Positions 46,459 to 54,790 of a stretch of 64,000 nt of DNA are shown piece after piece. The notes below the pieces were generated by a model. It did no database searches. It had not been told where the DNA came from and saw nothing but the letters and a program-made list of their open reading frames with translations. This DNA is from CAWAMD01 sp963783045 (GTDB lineage: Bacteria; Actinomycetota; Nitriliruptoria; Nitriliruptorales; Nitriliruptoraceae), in contig CAWAMD010000001.1 of the NCBI GenBank assembly GCA_963783045.1, positions 496,001 through 560,000 on the forward strand, in the 5' to 3' direction. How positions within the stretch are numbered: the first letter of the stretch is position 1; every line of letters starts with the position of its first letter. The translations under genes were made by a program, and so were the position numbers.

Positions 46459-47712
46459 TCAGTCGACGACGATGATCTCGTCGTTCTTGTAGTTGGTCAC
46501 GACGTCGTGGCCGTCCTCGGTGACGATGAGCATCTCCTCGAGGCGGACGCCGAAGTCGTGCATCTTGCCGTGCTGGGTCTCGAGGGCGAAGACCATGCCC
46601 TCCTGGATCTCCTGCGGGTGGTCGAGGGACCAGATGCGGGAGATGACGGGCTGGTCGTACTGCGCGAGCCCGAGGCCGTGGCCCCACAGGTTCGCGGCCG
46701 CCTGGTCCTCCTCCTCGTAGCCCCAGATCTCCTTGGCGGAGGGCCACTTCGAGGCGATGTCGGCCGTCGTGACGCCCGGCTTCACCACGTCGATCGCGTC
46801 CCACAGCCACTTGTGGGCGAGGTCGTAGTACTGCTTGTGCTCGTCGGTGGGCTGGCCGCCGACGCAGTACGTGCGGTAGATGCAGGACTTGAACCCGTTC
46901 CAGGTCAGCGCCGCGAGGTCGATGATGACGAGCTCGCCCGGCCGGATGATCCGGTCGGAGAAGTTGCGCCAGTTCGGCCAGGCGTTCGGACCGGAGGACA
47001 CGATGACGTCCTCGACGTCCTCCATGCCGGGGATCGAGTACAGGTACTCGAAGCCGAAGGCGGCGACCTCGTTCTCGGTCAGGCCGGGCTTGAGGAAGTG
47101 CGCGAACTCCCAGTGCAGCGAGTCGCCGATCGCGCCGACGATCCGCACGGCCTTCTGCTCGTCGGGGCTCTTGACGGCGCGGGCCTCCATCATGGGGCTC
47201 ATGCCGTCGGTCCACTGCAGGTTCGCCCGCTCGAAGGCGCGGATCATGTTGATGTCGATGAAGTCGACACCGAGCGGCTGGTCGCGCACGCCGGCGTCCT
47301 CGAGGTCGTTGAGCAGCGCGTTCGTGAACTTCTCGACCTGCTGCTCGGAGGCGGGGCCGGCCGCACCCTTGATCCAGGCGTACGAGTGGCGGACGTTCTC
47401 CTTGGGGATCCAGGGGTTGTTCAGCTCGAGGTGGTAGCCGATGTCGCCCTGCTCGTAGACGATGGGCTTCTTGCCCTCGCAGAGCACGACGTAGCGCAGG
47501 CCCGGCTTCAGCCGGTTCCAGCCGGGGGTGAACGTCGAGGACACGTAGCGCATGTTCTCGTCGTACATGAGCAGCAGCGCGCCGAGCCCGTGGCGGTGCA
47601 TCGCGTCGTACGCGCGCTGCAGGCGCCACTCCCGCACGTTCTGCCAGTTGATGCCTTCCTTCCAGTCGGTGGACAGGACGCCGAAGGTCTCCTTCATATC
47701 CCTGATCCCCAT
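46459..47712 (-). CDS. M24 (creatinase/aminopeptidase P fold) enzyme with altered metal site
   Basis: This is 417 aa. The N-terminal domain (REWRLQRAYDAMHRHGLGAL, then DENMRYVSSTFTPGWNRLKP) is of creatinase/DddP type. In the pita-bread domain I see the first Asp (LVIIDLAALTWNG), His (LWGHGLGLAQYD) and both Glu (MVFALETQHG, GVRLEEMLIV). The second Asp, expected before the RT pair, is Cys (FKSCIYRTYC). It may therefore be metal-independent like creatinase, or bind metal differently. Possible activities include C-N hydrolysis or a lyase reaction. Start ATG 47712; ATG 47697 is also possible. The 18-bp operator lies 51 bp upstream. Confidence 0.82.
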   Translation of the reverse strand: MGIRDMKETFGVLSTDWKEGINWQNVREWRLQRAYDAMHRHGLGALLLMYDENMRYVSSTFTPGWNRLKPGLRYVVLCEGKKPIVYEQGDIGYHLELNNPWIPKENVRHSYAWIKGAAGPASEQQVEKFTNALLNDLEDAGVRDQPLGVDFIDINMIRAFERANLQWTDGMSPMMEARAVKSPDEQKAVRIVGAIGDSLHWEFAHFLKPGLTENEVAAFGFEYLYSIPGMEDVEDVIVSSGPNAWPNWRNFSDRIIRPGELVIIDLAALTWNGFKSCIYRTYCVGGQPTDEHKQYYDLAHKWLWDAIDVVKPGVTTADIASKWPSAKEIWGYEEEDQAAANLWGHGLGLAQYDQPVISRIWSLDHPQEIQEGMVFALETQHGKMHDFGVRLEEMLIVTEDGHDVVTNYKNDEIIVVD

Positions 47713-47762
47713 TTCGTAGACGGGAGCCGCGGCGCATCCAGGCGCCGCGGGGACACATTAGG

Positions 47763-47780
47763 TGCATCCTATAGCATGCA
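47763..47780. promoter_or_regulatory. shared operator site 1 (TGCATCCTATAGCATGCA)
   Basis: Together with one flanking base each side it forms a 20-bp palindrome with only one mismatched pair. It lies 51 bp upstream of the M24 gene and fits TGCA-N3-TATA-N3-TGCA, also found at 56121 and, with one base changed, at 52983. Confidence 0.7.
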
Positions 47781-47870
47781 CAAGGCATTTGCGCCTGGGG
47801 CGTGTCGGACGCGCCAACGTGCGCCCGCCGCCCCGACTCGTCGACTCCCCGGCCGCGCCGGCCTCCGCCC

Positions 47871-48058
47871 GTGAAGGTCGGGCGAAACGTCCAGCATGTT
47901 GGACAAAGCGCCCGAGTTTGCCGCGCGGGTCGCGTGAAGGTCGGGCGAAACGTCCAGCATGTTGGACAAAGCGCCCGAGTTTGCCGCGCGGGTCGCGTGA
48001 AGGTCGGGCGAAACGTCCAGCATGTTGGACAAAGCGCCCGAGTTGCGGCGCGGGTCGC
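47871..48058. repeat. three tandem copies of a 63-bp repeat
   Basis: Units start at 47871, 47934 and 47997 (GTGAAGGTCGGGCGAAACGT ...). Each contains a 16-bp near-palindrome GTCCAGCATGTTGGAC. The third unit is one base shorter. The array is flanked by direct copies of TCGGACGCGCCAACGTGCG at about 47807 and 48067. It lies between the GntR stop and the M24 operator. There are no spacers, so it is not CRISPR. Confidence 0.88.
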
Positions 48059-48115
48059 GCGAAGGTCGGACGCGCCAACGTGCGGCCCGCCGCGCCAGCC
48101 ACAACACCGACGTGG

Positions 48116-48772
48116 TCAGGTGAGCAGGCGCACCGGGTTCTGGATGTGGTTCAGCGCGATGCGGATCGCTTCCTCGGCGTCGTGGCGCTGGAACGCCTCG
48201 AAGAAGCGGCGGTGCTCCTCGCTCGCGTTCTCGATGACGCCGCGCTGGTTGCGCGCCGCCTGGCCGACGTACATCGCGGTCCCGTTCTGCAGCTGCTCGA
48301 GGAAGGTGAGCAGCCGCGGCGAGTGCGCGGCGCGGTAGAAGATGAAGTGGAACTGCCGGTTGAGGTCGAGCCAGGTCCCGAGGTCGTCCTCGATCTCGTC
48401 GAGCTGCTTCATCATGCGCTCGGCCCGGGCGAGCTCGTCGTCGGTGATCCGCTCGATGGCCAGCTCGATCGCGAGGGGCTCGAGCCGCTCGCGGATGGCG
48501 TGGATCTCGCGCAGCTCGTCGATCTCGAGCTCGTGCACGACGCCGCCCCGGTGGGCGTCGAGGTCGATGAGCCCCTCGGCGGCGAGGTCACGCAGGGCCT
48601 CGCGCACCGGGGTGGTGCTCACACCGAGCTGAGCCGCCAGGTCGGACTGCACGAGCCGGGTGCCGGCGTGCATCTCGCCGCCCAGGATCGCGCGGCGCAG
48701 GGTCGCCCGGGCGAACTCGTGGGCGGTCTGGTGGCTGCGCCCGCGGCCGGCCGGCAGCAGATCCTCGGACAC
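48116..48772 (-). CDS. GntR family regulator with FCD domain (second)
   Basis: This is 218 aa from GTG 48772, which has GGAAGG upstream; a longer frame to 48853 adds an unlikely Arg-rich stretch. The winged helix has FARATLRRAILGGEMHAGTR, SDLAAQLGVSTTPVREALRD and a DAHRGGVVHELE wing. The FCD domain has EIHAIRERLEPLAIELAIER, DLNRQFHFIFYRAAHS and NASEEHRRFFEAFQRHDAEE, with the three His ligands for metal or carboxylate. It is divergent from the cupin operon and the best candidate to bind the shared operator. Confidence 0.92.
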   Translation of the reverse strand: MSEDLLPAGRGRSHQTAHEFARATLRRAILGGEMHAGTRLVQSDLAAQLGVSTTPVREALRDLAAEGLIDLDAHRGGVVHELEIDELREIHAIRERLEPLAIELAIERITDDELARAERMMKQLDEIEDDLGTWLDLNRQFHFIFYRAAHSPRLLTFLEQLQNGTAMYVGQAARNQRGVIENASEEHRRFFEAFQRHDAEEAIRIALNHIQNPVRLLT

Positions 48773-48937
48773 AGCGGCGCCTTCCGGTGGCTCGGTGCAA
48801 CGGCCCCATGCTACTGCCCGCCGGCGACGGGTCGAGCGTTGCGTCGCTTCCACCTCTGCGGCGGCCCGACGGCGGGCGCTCCCCGCTGCCGCAGCGAGCA
48901 GAACCGTGGCAACGGTTGACCGATCCCCTGCGAGGCA

Positions 48938-48955
48938 TATATCCTACATCCTGCA
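48938..48955 (+). promoter_or_regulatory. shared operator site 2 with promoter of the cupin operon
   Basis: TATATCCTACATCCTGCA keeps the 7-bp half-site spacing of the other sites (TATA-TCC-TACA-TCC-TGCA). It overlaps a likely -10: TTGACC at 48916 with TATATC at 48938, a 16-bp spacer. It lies between the divergent GntR and cupin genes, 157 bp before the first cupin. Confidence 0.6.
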
Positions 48956-49111
48956 ATCTCTGGACGGCACCGGGAAGACGCCGACCAGAGCGGGCGGCCG
49001 AGCGGCTCGAGGGTACGCCGGTCCGGGGCCACAGAACGGCGCACGTCCACCGGCGTGCGCGCCACGATGCGCATGCGCCGATGGGCATGCCGAACGACGG
49101 AAGGAACTCGT

Positions 49112-49459
49112 GTGGGACTCGTGAAGTTCGACGCCGACGCCGACAACCTCGTCTCGGGGACGTACTCGAAGGGCCGCGGGCCGGTCCTGCGCAGCGATCA
49201 CCTCGAGGTGACCAAGATCGCCTTCAAGCAGGGCGAGGGAGCCAACGTCCACCAGCACGACGAAGAGCAGGTCATGTACGTGCTGAGCGGCAAGCTGCGC
49301 GTGACCCTCAACGACGACGAGTACGAGGTCGGTGAGGGCGAGGCCACCTACAACCCCGCCGGCGCACCGCACTCGGTCCACGCGCTCGAGGACTCCGTCT
49401 GCCTGAGCCTCAAGAACCAGGTCGCTCCGATCTACGAGGCGACCGGCTCGCTGCAGTAG
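49112..49459 (+). CDS. small cupin, type A (first copy)
   Basis: This is 115 aa. GTG 49112 has GGAAGGA 6 bases upstream. A single cupin barrel: motif 1 GEGANVHQHDEEQVMYVLSG supplies His-x-His and Glu, and motif 2 NPAGAPHSVHALED supplies the third His. It is about 80% identical by eye to the protein at 49941-50288. Small cupins can be isomerases, dioxygenases, lyases or sensors; this one is unassigned. Confidence 0.87.
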   Translation: MGLVKFDADADNLVSGTYSKGRGPVLRSDHLEVTKIAFKQGEGANVHQHDEEQVMYVLSGKLRVTLNDDEYEVGEGEATYNPAGAPHSVHALEDSVCLSLKNQVAPIYEATGSLQ

Positions 49460-49471
49460 CGAACAGGCCGA

Positions 49472-49506
49472 CCCGGGGCCGGTCGCCCGTACCGATCGGC
49501 CCCGGG
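49472..49506 (+). terminator. intercistronic hairpin between cupin genes
   Basis: CCCGGGGCCG (49472-49481) pairs with CGGCCCCGGG (49497-49506), extended inward by three more pairs including one G-T. There is no T run, so partial termination or mRNA stabilisation is possible. Confidence 0.45.
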
Positions 49507-49576
49507 CCTCCAACCCGCAGGTCCCGGCGGCACGCGGGCCCACCACCCGCCGAGCACAACGAAACGGAGCACCAGG

Positions 49577-49912
49577 ATGCCGATCATCAACTTCGACGAG
49601 CTCGAGAAGGAGTCCGTCACCCCGAAGTACTCGACGGCCTTCGGTGAGGTCGCGACCGGTGAGCAGATCGAGCTCGGCCGACTGCGCTACAAGGCCGGCG
49701 AGGGCGCGGTCGAGCACCAGCACCCGCAGGAGCAGATGATGTACGTCGTCAGCGGGAAGCTGAAGGTCGAGATCGAGGGCGACACCCAGGACATCGGGCC
49801 GGGCTGGGCCTTCTACGCGAAGGCGAACGTCCCGCACCGCGTCACCGCCGTCGAGGACACCGAGGTCCTGAGCTGCAAGTCGGTGATCGACGGCGTCGGG
49901 CACAAGATCTGA
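49577..49912 (+). CDS. small cupin, type B (first copy)
   Basis: This is 111 aa, starting MPIINFDELEKESVTPKYST. Metal motif 1 is GEGAVEHQHPQEQMMYVVSG and motif 2 is KANVPHRVTAVEDTEVLSCK. It ends SVIDGVGHKI. Its close relative at 55616-55951 ends SVIGGIGHKI. It lies between two type A cupins, so an A-B pair may form a heteromer. Confidence 0.87.
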   Translation: MPIINFDELEKESVTPKYSTAFGEVATGEQIELGRLRYKAGEGAVEHQHPQEQMMYVVSGKLKVEIEGDTQDIGPGWAFYAKANVPHRVTAVEDTEVLSCKSVIDGVGHKI

Positions 49913-49940
49913 CCGCGCCTCGACGCGAAGGAGGCCGAGC

Positions 49941-50288
49941 ATGGGACTCGTGCGGTTCGACAGCGACGGGGACAACCTCGTCTCGGGCACCTACTCGATG
50001 GGGCGCGGGCCGGTCCTGCGCAGCGAGCACCTCGAGGTGACGAAGATCGCCTTCAAGCAGGGCGAGGGGGCGCAGCGCCACCAGCACGAGGAGGAGCAGC
50101 TCGTCTACGTGCTCAGCGGCCGGATGCGGGTGACCTGCGGCGACGAGGAGTACGAGATCGCCGCCGGCGAGGCCACCTTCAACCCGTCGAACGCGCCGCA
50201 CTCCACGGTGGCGCTCGAGGACTCCGTCTGCCTGAGCCTCAAGAACCAGGTCGCTCCGATCTATGAGGCGACCGGTTCCCTCGCCTGA
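49941..50288 (+). CDS. small cupin, type A (second copy)
   Basis: This is 115 aa. ATG 49941 has AAGGAGG 6 bases upstream, the strongest site of the operon. Motif 1 is GEGAQRHQHEEEQLVYVLSG and motif 2 NPSNAPHSTVALED. N- and C-termini (GLVRFDSDGDNLVSGTYSMG; LKNQVAPIYEATGSL) nearly match the first copy, pointing to a local duplication. It ends 59 bp before a strong bidirectional terminator. Confidence 0.87.
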   Translation: MGLVRFDSDGDNLVSGTYSMGRGPVLRSEHLEVTKIAFKQGEGAQRHQHEEEQLVYVLSGRMRVTCGDEEYEIAAGEATFNPSNAPHSTVALEDSVCLSLKNQVAPIYEATGSLA

Positions 50289-50346
50289 TCCGGCGGCGCG
50301 GCGCCGGCCGCCCGTAGCCGGCGACCACCCCTCCCCGCGACGCCAC

Positions 50347-50380
50347 GATCGGCAGCGCCGGCCACCCGGCGCTGCCGATC
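50347..50380. terminator. bidirectional terminator between cupin operon and TSUP gene
   Basis: A perfect 15-bp stem GATCGGCAGCGCCGG / CCGGCGCTGCCGATC with a CCAC loop is followed by ACCCTTTCC. It is placed between convergent genes and can serve both. Confidence 0.85.
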
Positions 50381-50396
50381 ACCCTTTCCGGCGGGC

Positions 50397-51194
50397 TCAG
50401 CCCGCGCTGCCGATCGAGATCCCGGCGGCCTGCAGCAGCAGCTTCGTCCCCATCAGGGCGATCAGGGCGAGCAGGATCCGGCCGAACACGGCCGCGTCGA
50501 GCTTGCGGGCCATGCGCATCGCGAGCGGCATGACGGTCGCCATGGGGATCAGGGCAACGAGCGTCTCGACGACGCGGGTCGAGTCGAACAGCCCGACCCA
50601 GGCGAACGTCGAGAGCTGCATGATCGCGAACACCTCGAAGAGGGCCGCGACGGAGAACACGAACGCCTGGCGGGGGAGCCCGAAGCTGTGCACGTAGGTG
50701 ATGAGCACGGGCCCGGACACCCCGGTCGTGCCGTGCAGCAGCCCGGCGACCAGCCCGACGGCGGGTGCCATGCGGCGGGTCGTCGGCTCGGAGAGGTGGG
50801 CATCGGGCTGCCACAGGCGCACAGCCAGGTAGAACATGAGCAGGCCGCCGAGCGCCAGGGCGAGCCAGCGACCGCCGGCCGCGTCCACGGCCAGCGCCCC
50901 GAGCACGGCGGTGATCGCGCCGAGGCCGCCGACGGTCCACAGGTGCCGGGTCTGGTCGGCGAACGCCCGGTGCTCCCACAGCAGCAGGATGTTGGAGACG
51001 ATCGTCGGCAGCGCCATCACGACCACGGCGTGCTGGACGCCGAGGAACATGGACATCAGCGGGATGGCGAGCAGCGGCAGTCCGATGCCCGTCACGCCTT
51101 TCGCCGTCGCGCCGACGCTGACGGCGGCCAGGATGACGACGATCGTGCCGAGGGTGAGCGGATCGTCGATGGGTCGGCCTTTCACGGGAGCCAC
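50397..51194 (-). CDS. TSUP (TauE/SafE) family permease (second)
   Basis: This is about 265 aa with eight helices. TSUP signatures are SVGATAKGVTGIGLPLLAIP in the first half and VGLVAGLLHGTTGVSGPVLI in the second. It probably exports a small anion produced by, or imports a substrate of, the catabolic cluster. The start is uncertain: GTG 51194 and GTG 51185 are possible. Starting further upstream would run the gene into the promoter region near 51245. Confidence 0.83.
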   Translation of the reverse strand: MAPVKGRPIDDPLTLGTIVVILAAVSVGATAKGVTGIGLPLLAIPLMSMFLGVQHAVVVMALPTIVSNILLLWEHRAFADQTRHLWTVGGLGAITAVLGALAVDAAGGRWLALALGGLLMFYLAVRLWQPDAHLSEPTTRRMAPAVGLVAGLLHGTTGVSGPVLITYVHSFGLPRQAFVFSVAALFEVFAIMQLSTFAWVGLFDSTRVVETLVALIPMATVMPLAMRMARKLDAAVFGRILLALIALMGTKLLLQAAGISIGSAG

Positions 51195-51244
51195 GGACGG
51201 GCGTGGCGGACTTGAAACGCGCGGTTCGGCAACGTCTGACAGAA

Positions 51245-51262
51245 TGCACAGTGTAGTATCCC
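51245..51262. promoter_or_regulatory. possible weak shared-operator copy
   Basis: TGCACAGTGTAGTATCCC keeps one TGCA half-site and a TGTA centre at the right spacing but loses the second half-site. It lies between the divergent TSUP and Gfo/Idh genes. Confidence 0.35.
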
Positions 51263-51328
51263 TGGCACCCACGTGACCACATCGCGGGCCCGGATGTGCC
51301 GGGGTCCGCCCACGAGCGAGGAGCCCCC

Positions 51329-52366
51329 ATGGCCGAGGCGACGACCAACGACCCGACGCCGTCCGACACCGTGGCGTCCGACGCCGTCTCGCTCGGGTTC
51401 ATCGGGCTGGGACGCTGGGGGCACATGCTCGCCGAGGCAGCCCAGCGCAGCGGCCGCGCCCGAGTGGCCGCCGGCTTCACGCGGACCCCCGAGACCCGGG
51501 CCGCCTTCGCCGAGGCCTTCGACTGCGCCGACGCCGTGTCGGTCGAAGACATCCTCGCCTCCAACGTCGACGGCGTCGTGATCGCGACCCCGCACTCCAC
51601 CCATCGCGCCTACATCGAGGCGGCGGCTGCCGCCGGCAAGCACGTGCTCGTCGAGAAGCCGCTCACGCTGACCGTCGCCGACGGCCGTGCCGCCATCGCT
51701 GCGGCCGCGGACGCCGGCGTGGTCCTGCAGGTCGGCCACCAGCGCCGCAAGCTCGCCGCCGTCCGCGCGCTGAAGGGCCTCGTCGACGACGGCGTGCTCG
51801 GCCCGATCCAGCTCCTCGAGGCGAACCTGTCGGTGCCCGCCGGCCTCGACCCCTCCACGGACTGGCGCACCGACCCCGGCGAGCGGCCGCTCGGTGGCAT
51901 GACCGGGCTCGGCGTGCACATGGTCGACACGCTCGCCCACCTCGCCGGCCCGGCGCGGCGGGTGACGGCGATGACGGCGCAGACCCTGGGACGCAGCCGC
52001 ATCGACGACGTGACGACCCTGCTCATCGAGTACGAGACGGGACCGCTCGGCTACGTCGGCACCGCCCTGGTGACCCCGAAGATCGCGACCGTGGCCGTCT
52101 ACGGCACCGACGCCGCCGCCTGGAGCGAGGAGGACGGCCTGCGCCTCTTCCGGCAGTCCACCGGCGAGACCTCCCGCACGGAGCTCTCACTCGAGCCGGC
52201 CGACGCCCTCGCCGACCAGCTGACCGAGTTCGCACGCGCGATTCGAGGCGAGACCACCCCGCAGGTCACCGGGGAGGAGGCGCTCGAGACCGTTGCCGTC
52301 CTCGAGGCGGCCGTCCTCAGCGCCGAGCGGGGTGCCGCCGTCAACGTCGACGAGGTCCGCGGCTGA
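51329..52366 (+). CDS. Gfo/Idh/MocA family oxidoreductase
   Basis: This is 345 aa. The NAD(P)-binding motif LGFIGLGRWGHMLAEAAQRS is at residue 22, and the catalytic lysine is in AAGKHVLVEKPLTLTVADGR. The C-terminal domain has GLGVHMVDTLAHLAGPARRV with the usual His pair. It acts on a sugar, polyol or other hydroxy substrate. GAGGAG lies 6 bases before ATG 51329. It is transcribed alone, divergently from the TSUP permease. Confidence 0.9.
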   Translation: MAEATTNDPTPSDTVASDAVSLGFIGLGRWGHMLAEAAQRSGRARVAAGFTRTPETRAAFAEAFDCADAVSVEDILASNVDGVVIATPHSTHRAYIEAAAAAGKHVLVEKPLTLTVADGRAAIAAAADAGVVLQVGHQRRKLAAVRALKGLVDDGVLGPIQLLEANLSVPAGLDPSTDWRTDPGERPLGGMTGLGVHMVDTLAHLAGPARRVTAMTAQTLGRSRIDDVTTLLIEYETGPLGYVGTALVTPKIATVAVYGTDAAAWSEEDGLRLFRQSTGETSRTELSLEPADALADQLTEFARAIRGETTPQVTGEEALETVAVLEAAVLSAERGAAVNVDEVRG

Positions 52367-52424
52367 GGGCCGGCGCACCCGCCCGGTGTTCGGCATGAGG
52401 GACGCGTCCTGCCACCGACGGCCG

Positions 52425-52865
52425 TCACTCCTCCTCGTCCTCGCCGCTGCCCTGCGGCAGCTTGACGCCGAGGACGGGGCAGTCCGCCTGCAGCAGGATG
52501 TCCTGGGCCACGCTGCCGAGGATGGCCTTGCCCACGGGGGAGCGTCGTCGGATCCCCACGACGACGAGGTCAGCGTCGTGCGCCGTCGCCGCATCGACGA
52601 CCGCCTGTGCGGCGCCGGTCGGCGCGCGCGGCACGGAGGTCTCGACGGTCAGCCCGTCGGCGCGCAGGCGCTCGGCCTCCGCCTCCACGGCGGCCTGGGC
52701 CTCCTCGAGCCGGCCGTGGTAGGCGTCGGCGGCCTCGTTGTTCCGGGGCATCGACACCTGCGCCACGAGGACGAGGGGCAGGTCTCGCCGGCGCGACTCC
52801 TCGACGGCGTGGTCGAGGGCGGTGCGTCCGAGGGCGCTGTCGGAGAGCGCCACGACGATGGGCAT
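52425..52865 (-). CDS. universal stress protein (UspA family)
   Basis: This is 146 aa. It begins IVVALSDSALGRTALDHAVE. The ATP-binding signature near the end (DLVVVGIRRRSPVGKAILGS, then VAQDILLQADCPVLGV) has the G-x-R-x-x-G-x9-G-S pattern in a slightly altered form, so ATP binding is likely. GGGAGG lies 6 bases before ATG 52865. It is a single gene, divergent from the CocE-like hydrolase gene. Confidence 0.9.
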   Translation of the reverse strand: MPIVVALSDSALGRTALDHAVEESRRRDLPLVLVAQVSMPRNNEAADAYHGRLEEAQAAVEAEAERLRADGLTVETSVPRAPTGAAQAVVDAATAHDADLVVVGIRRRSPVGKAILGSVAQDILLQADCPVLGVKLPQGSGEDEEE

Positions 52866-52982
52866 GATGGTCCTCCCGGGGGTGGCCGGACGGGTCGGGT
52901 GGGCCGCGAGCGACCGGCTGCGGCCAGGCCGCAGCGTAGGACGCGACGGTCCGGCGTCCCCGCGCCCGGGAAACGGGTGGCA

Positions 52983-53000
52983 TACATGATATATCGTGCA
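52983..53000 (+). promoter_or_regulatory. shared operator site 3 (TACATGATATATCGTGCA)
   Basis: This is TACA-TGA-TATA-TCG-TGCA, matching the 18-bp pattern with one base changed in the left half. TATCCT at 53002 may be the -10 box, so a bound repressor would block it. It lies 47 bp before the CocE/NonD hydrolase start and in the gap shared with the stress protein. Confidence 0.68.
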
Positions 53001-53046
53001 GTATCCTGCGCCGAGCAGGTCAGCCACGGCCAGGAAGAGGCGCACC

Positions 53047-54789
53047 ATGGGTCAGGACAGCGAGGTCCGCGACGGCATGCGGATCGACTGGGACGTACCG
53101 ATCACCGTCGACGACGGGCTCACGCTGCGGGCGGACGTGTTCCGTCCCGACGACGGCGGGCGCTACCCGGTGCTGCTCAGCTACGGGCCCTACGGCAAGG
53201 GACTGCCGTTCCAGGAGGGCTACGGCTCGGCCTGGGACGTGATGGTGGAGCGCTACCCGGATGTGGCCGCCGGCTCGACGAACCAGTACCAGAACTGGGA
53301 GGTGGCGGATCCGGAGAAATGGGTTCCGGCCGGCTACGTCTGCGTGCGGGTGGACTCGCGGGGCACCGGCCGCTCGCCGGGGGTGATCGACCACTTCTCC
53401 GCCCGCGAGACCCGTGATCTGTACGAGTGCATCGAGTGGGCCGGCACCCAGCCGTGGAGCACCGGCAAGGTGGGGCTGTCGGGCATCTCCTACTACGCCA
53501 TCAACCAGTGGGACGTCGCGGCGCTGCAGCCGCCGCATCTGGTCGCGATGGCGCCGTGGGAGGGCGCGGCCGACTTCTACCGGGACATGAGCTACCACGG
53601 CGGGATCTACTGCAACTTCTTCGCGAACTGGTACGACATCCAGGTCAAGTCCGTCCAGCACGGGCTCGGCAAGCGCGGTCCCGTGAACCCGGTGACCGGG
53701 CAGCTCGTGTGCGGCGACGAGACGCTGGATGACGAGGAGCTCGCCGCCAACCGCACCGACTTCGAGCAGGCGATCCTCGACCACCCGCTCGACGACGGCT
53801 GGCACGCCGAGCGGTCGGTGGACTGGTCGAAGATCACCGTGCCGTTCCTGTCCGCCGGCAACTGGGGCGGGCAGGGTCTGCATCTGCGCGGCAACGTCGA
53901 CGGGTTCGTGCACGCGGCCGCGGCCGACAAGTGGCTCGAGATCCACGGCGGCGAGCACTGGACCTCCTACTACACCGATTACGGCGTCGGGCTCCAGCGA
54001 CAGTTCTTCGACCACTTCCTCAAGGGCGAGGACAACGGCTGGGACACCCGGCCGCCCGTGCTGCTCCAGGTCCGCACCGTCGACGGGTTCGTCGAGCGCG
54101 CCGAGCACGAGTGGCCGCTGGCGCGCACCCGCTGGCGCACGGTCCACCTCGACGCCGACGACCTGAGCCTGCGCGACGAGGCACCGTCGGCGGCGGCCGC
54201 GCGGTCCTACCCGGCGCTCGGCGACCCGCTCACCTTCGAGCTGCCGCCGACGGACGCCGAGACCGAGCTCACCGGCCCGATGGCCGCCCGCCTGTTCGTG
54301 TCGTCGGACACGAGCGACGCCGACCTGTTCCTCACCGTCCGGGTGTTCTCGCCCGACGACGAGGAGGTGCTCTACCAGGGGGCCATCGACCCCAAGACCC
54401 CGATCGCGCAGGGATGGCTGCGGGCCTCGCACCGCCGCCTCGACCCGCAGCGCAGCACCCCGTACCAGCCCTACCACCCCCACAACGTCGAGGAGCCGCT
54501 GACCCCCGGCGAGGTCGTCGCGCTCGACATCGAGATCTGGCCCACCTCGATCGTGATCCCGGCCGGCTACCGGCTCGCGCTCACGGTCTCGGGCCGCGAC
54601 TTCGACCACGGCCTCGCCGGCGACCGGCTCGACCACTTCGCCAACGAGCTGCGCGGCTGCGGCCCCTTCATCCACGTCGACTCGCGCGACCGTCCCCCCG
54701 AGATCTACGGCGGCGAGGTCACCCTCCACACCGGCGGAGACCACGACTCCTTCCTGCTGCTGCCCGTCATCGACAACACCGGAGCCTGA
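53047..54789 (+). CDS. CocE/NonD family alpha/beta hydrolase
   Basis: This is 580 aa. The N-terminal hydrolase domain has RADVFRPDDGGRYPVLLSYG and VDSRGTGRSPG (oxyanion region). The nucleophile Ser is in VGLSGISYYAINQWDVAALQ, and HGGEHWTSYY holds the probable catalytic His. The C-terminal jelly-roll (LTGPMAARLFVSSDTSDADL onward) is the X-Pro dipeptidyl-peptidase C-domain. The family hydrolyses esters and amides. No signal peptide is seen, so it acts inside the cell. It is coupled to the isochorismatase-like gene 1 bp downstream. Confidence 0.9.
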   Translation: MGQDSEVRDGMRIDWDVPITVDDGLTLRADVFRPDDGGRYPVLLSYGPYGKGLPFQEGYGSAWDVMVERYPDVAAGSTNQYQNWEVADPEKWVPAGYVCVRVDSRGTGRSPGVIDHFSARETRDLYECIEWAGTQPWSTGKVGLSGISYYAINQWDVAALQPPHLVAMAPWEGAADFYRDMSYHGGIYCNFFANWYDIQVKSVQHGLGKRGPVNPVTGQLVCGDETLDDEELAANRTDFEQAILDHPLDDGWHAERSVDWSKITVPFLSAGNWGGQGLHLRGNVDGFVHAAAADKWLEIHGGEHWTSYYTDYGVGLQRQFFDHFLKGEDNGWDTRPPVLLQVRTVDGFVERAEHEWPLARTRWRTVHLDADDLSLRDEAPSAAAARSYPALGDPLTFELPPTDAETELTGPMAARLFVSSDTSDADLFLTVRVFSPDDEEVLYQGAIDPKTPIAQGWLRASHRRLDPQRSTPYQPYHPHNVEEPLTPGEVVALDIEIWPTSIVIPAGYRLALTVSGRDFDHGLAGDRLDHFANELRGCGPFIHVDSRDRPPEIYGGEVTLHTGGDHDSFLLLPVIDNTGA

Positions 54790-54790
54790 A

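Noticed and set aside
46459..47712. Naming the M24 gene as DMSP lyase dddP
   Set aside because: Only the N-terminal layout and general M24 motifs match from memory. A metal ligand differs and no DMSP genes accompany it.
47871..48058. CRISPR array
   Set aside because: The 63-bp units are directly adjacent with no unique spacers, and no cas genes are present.
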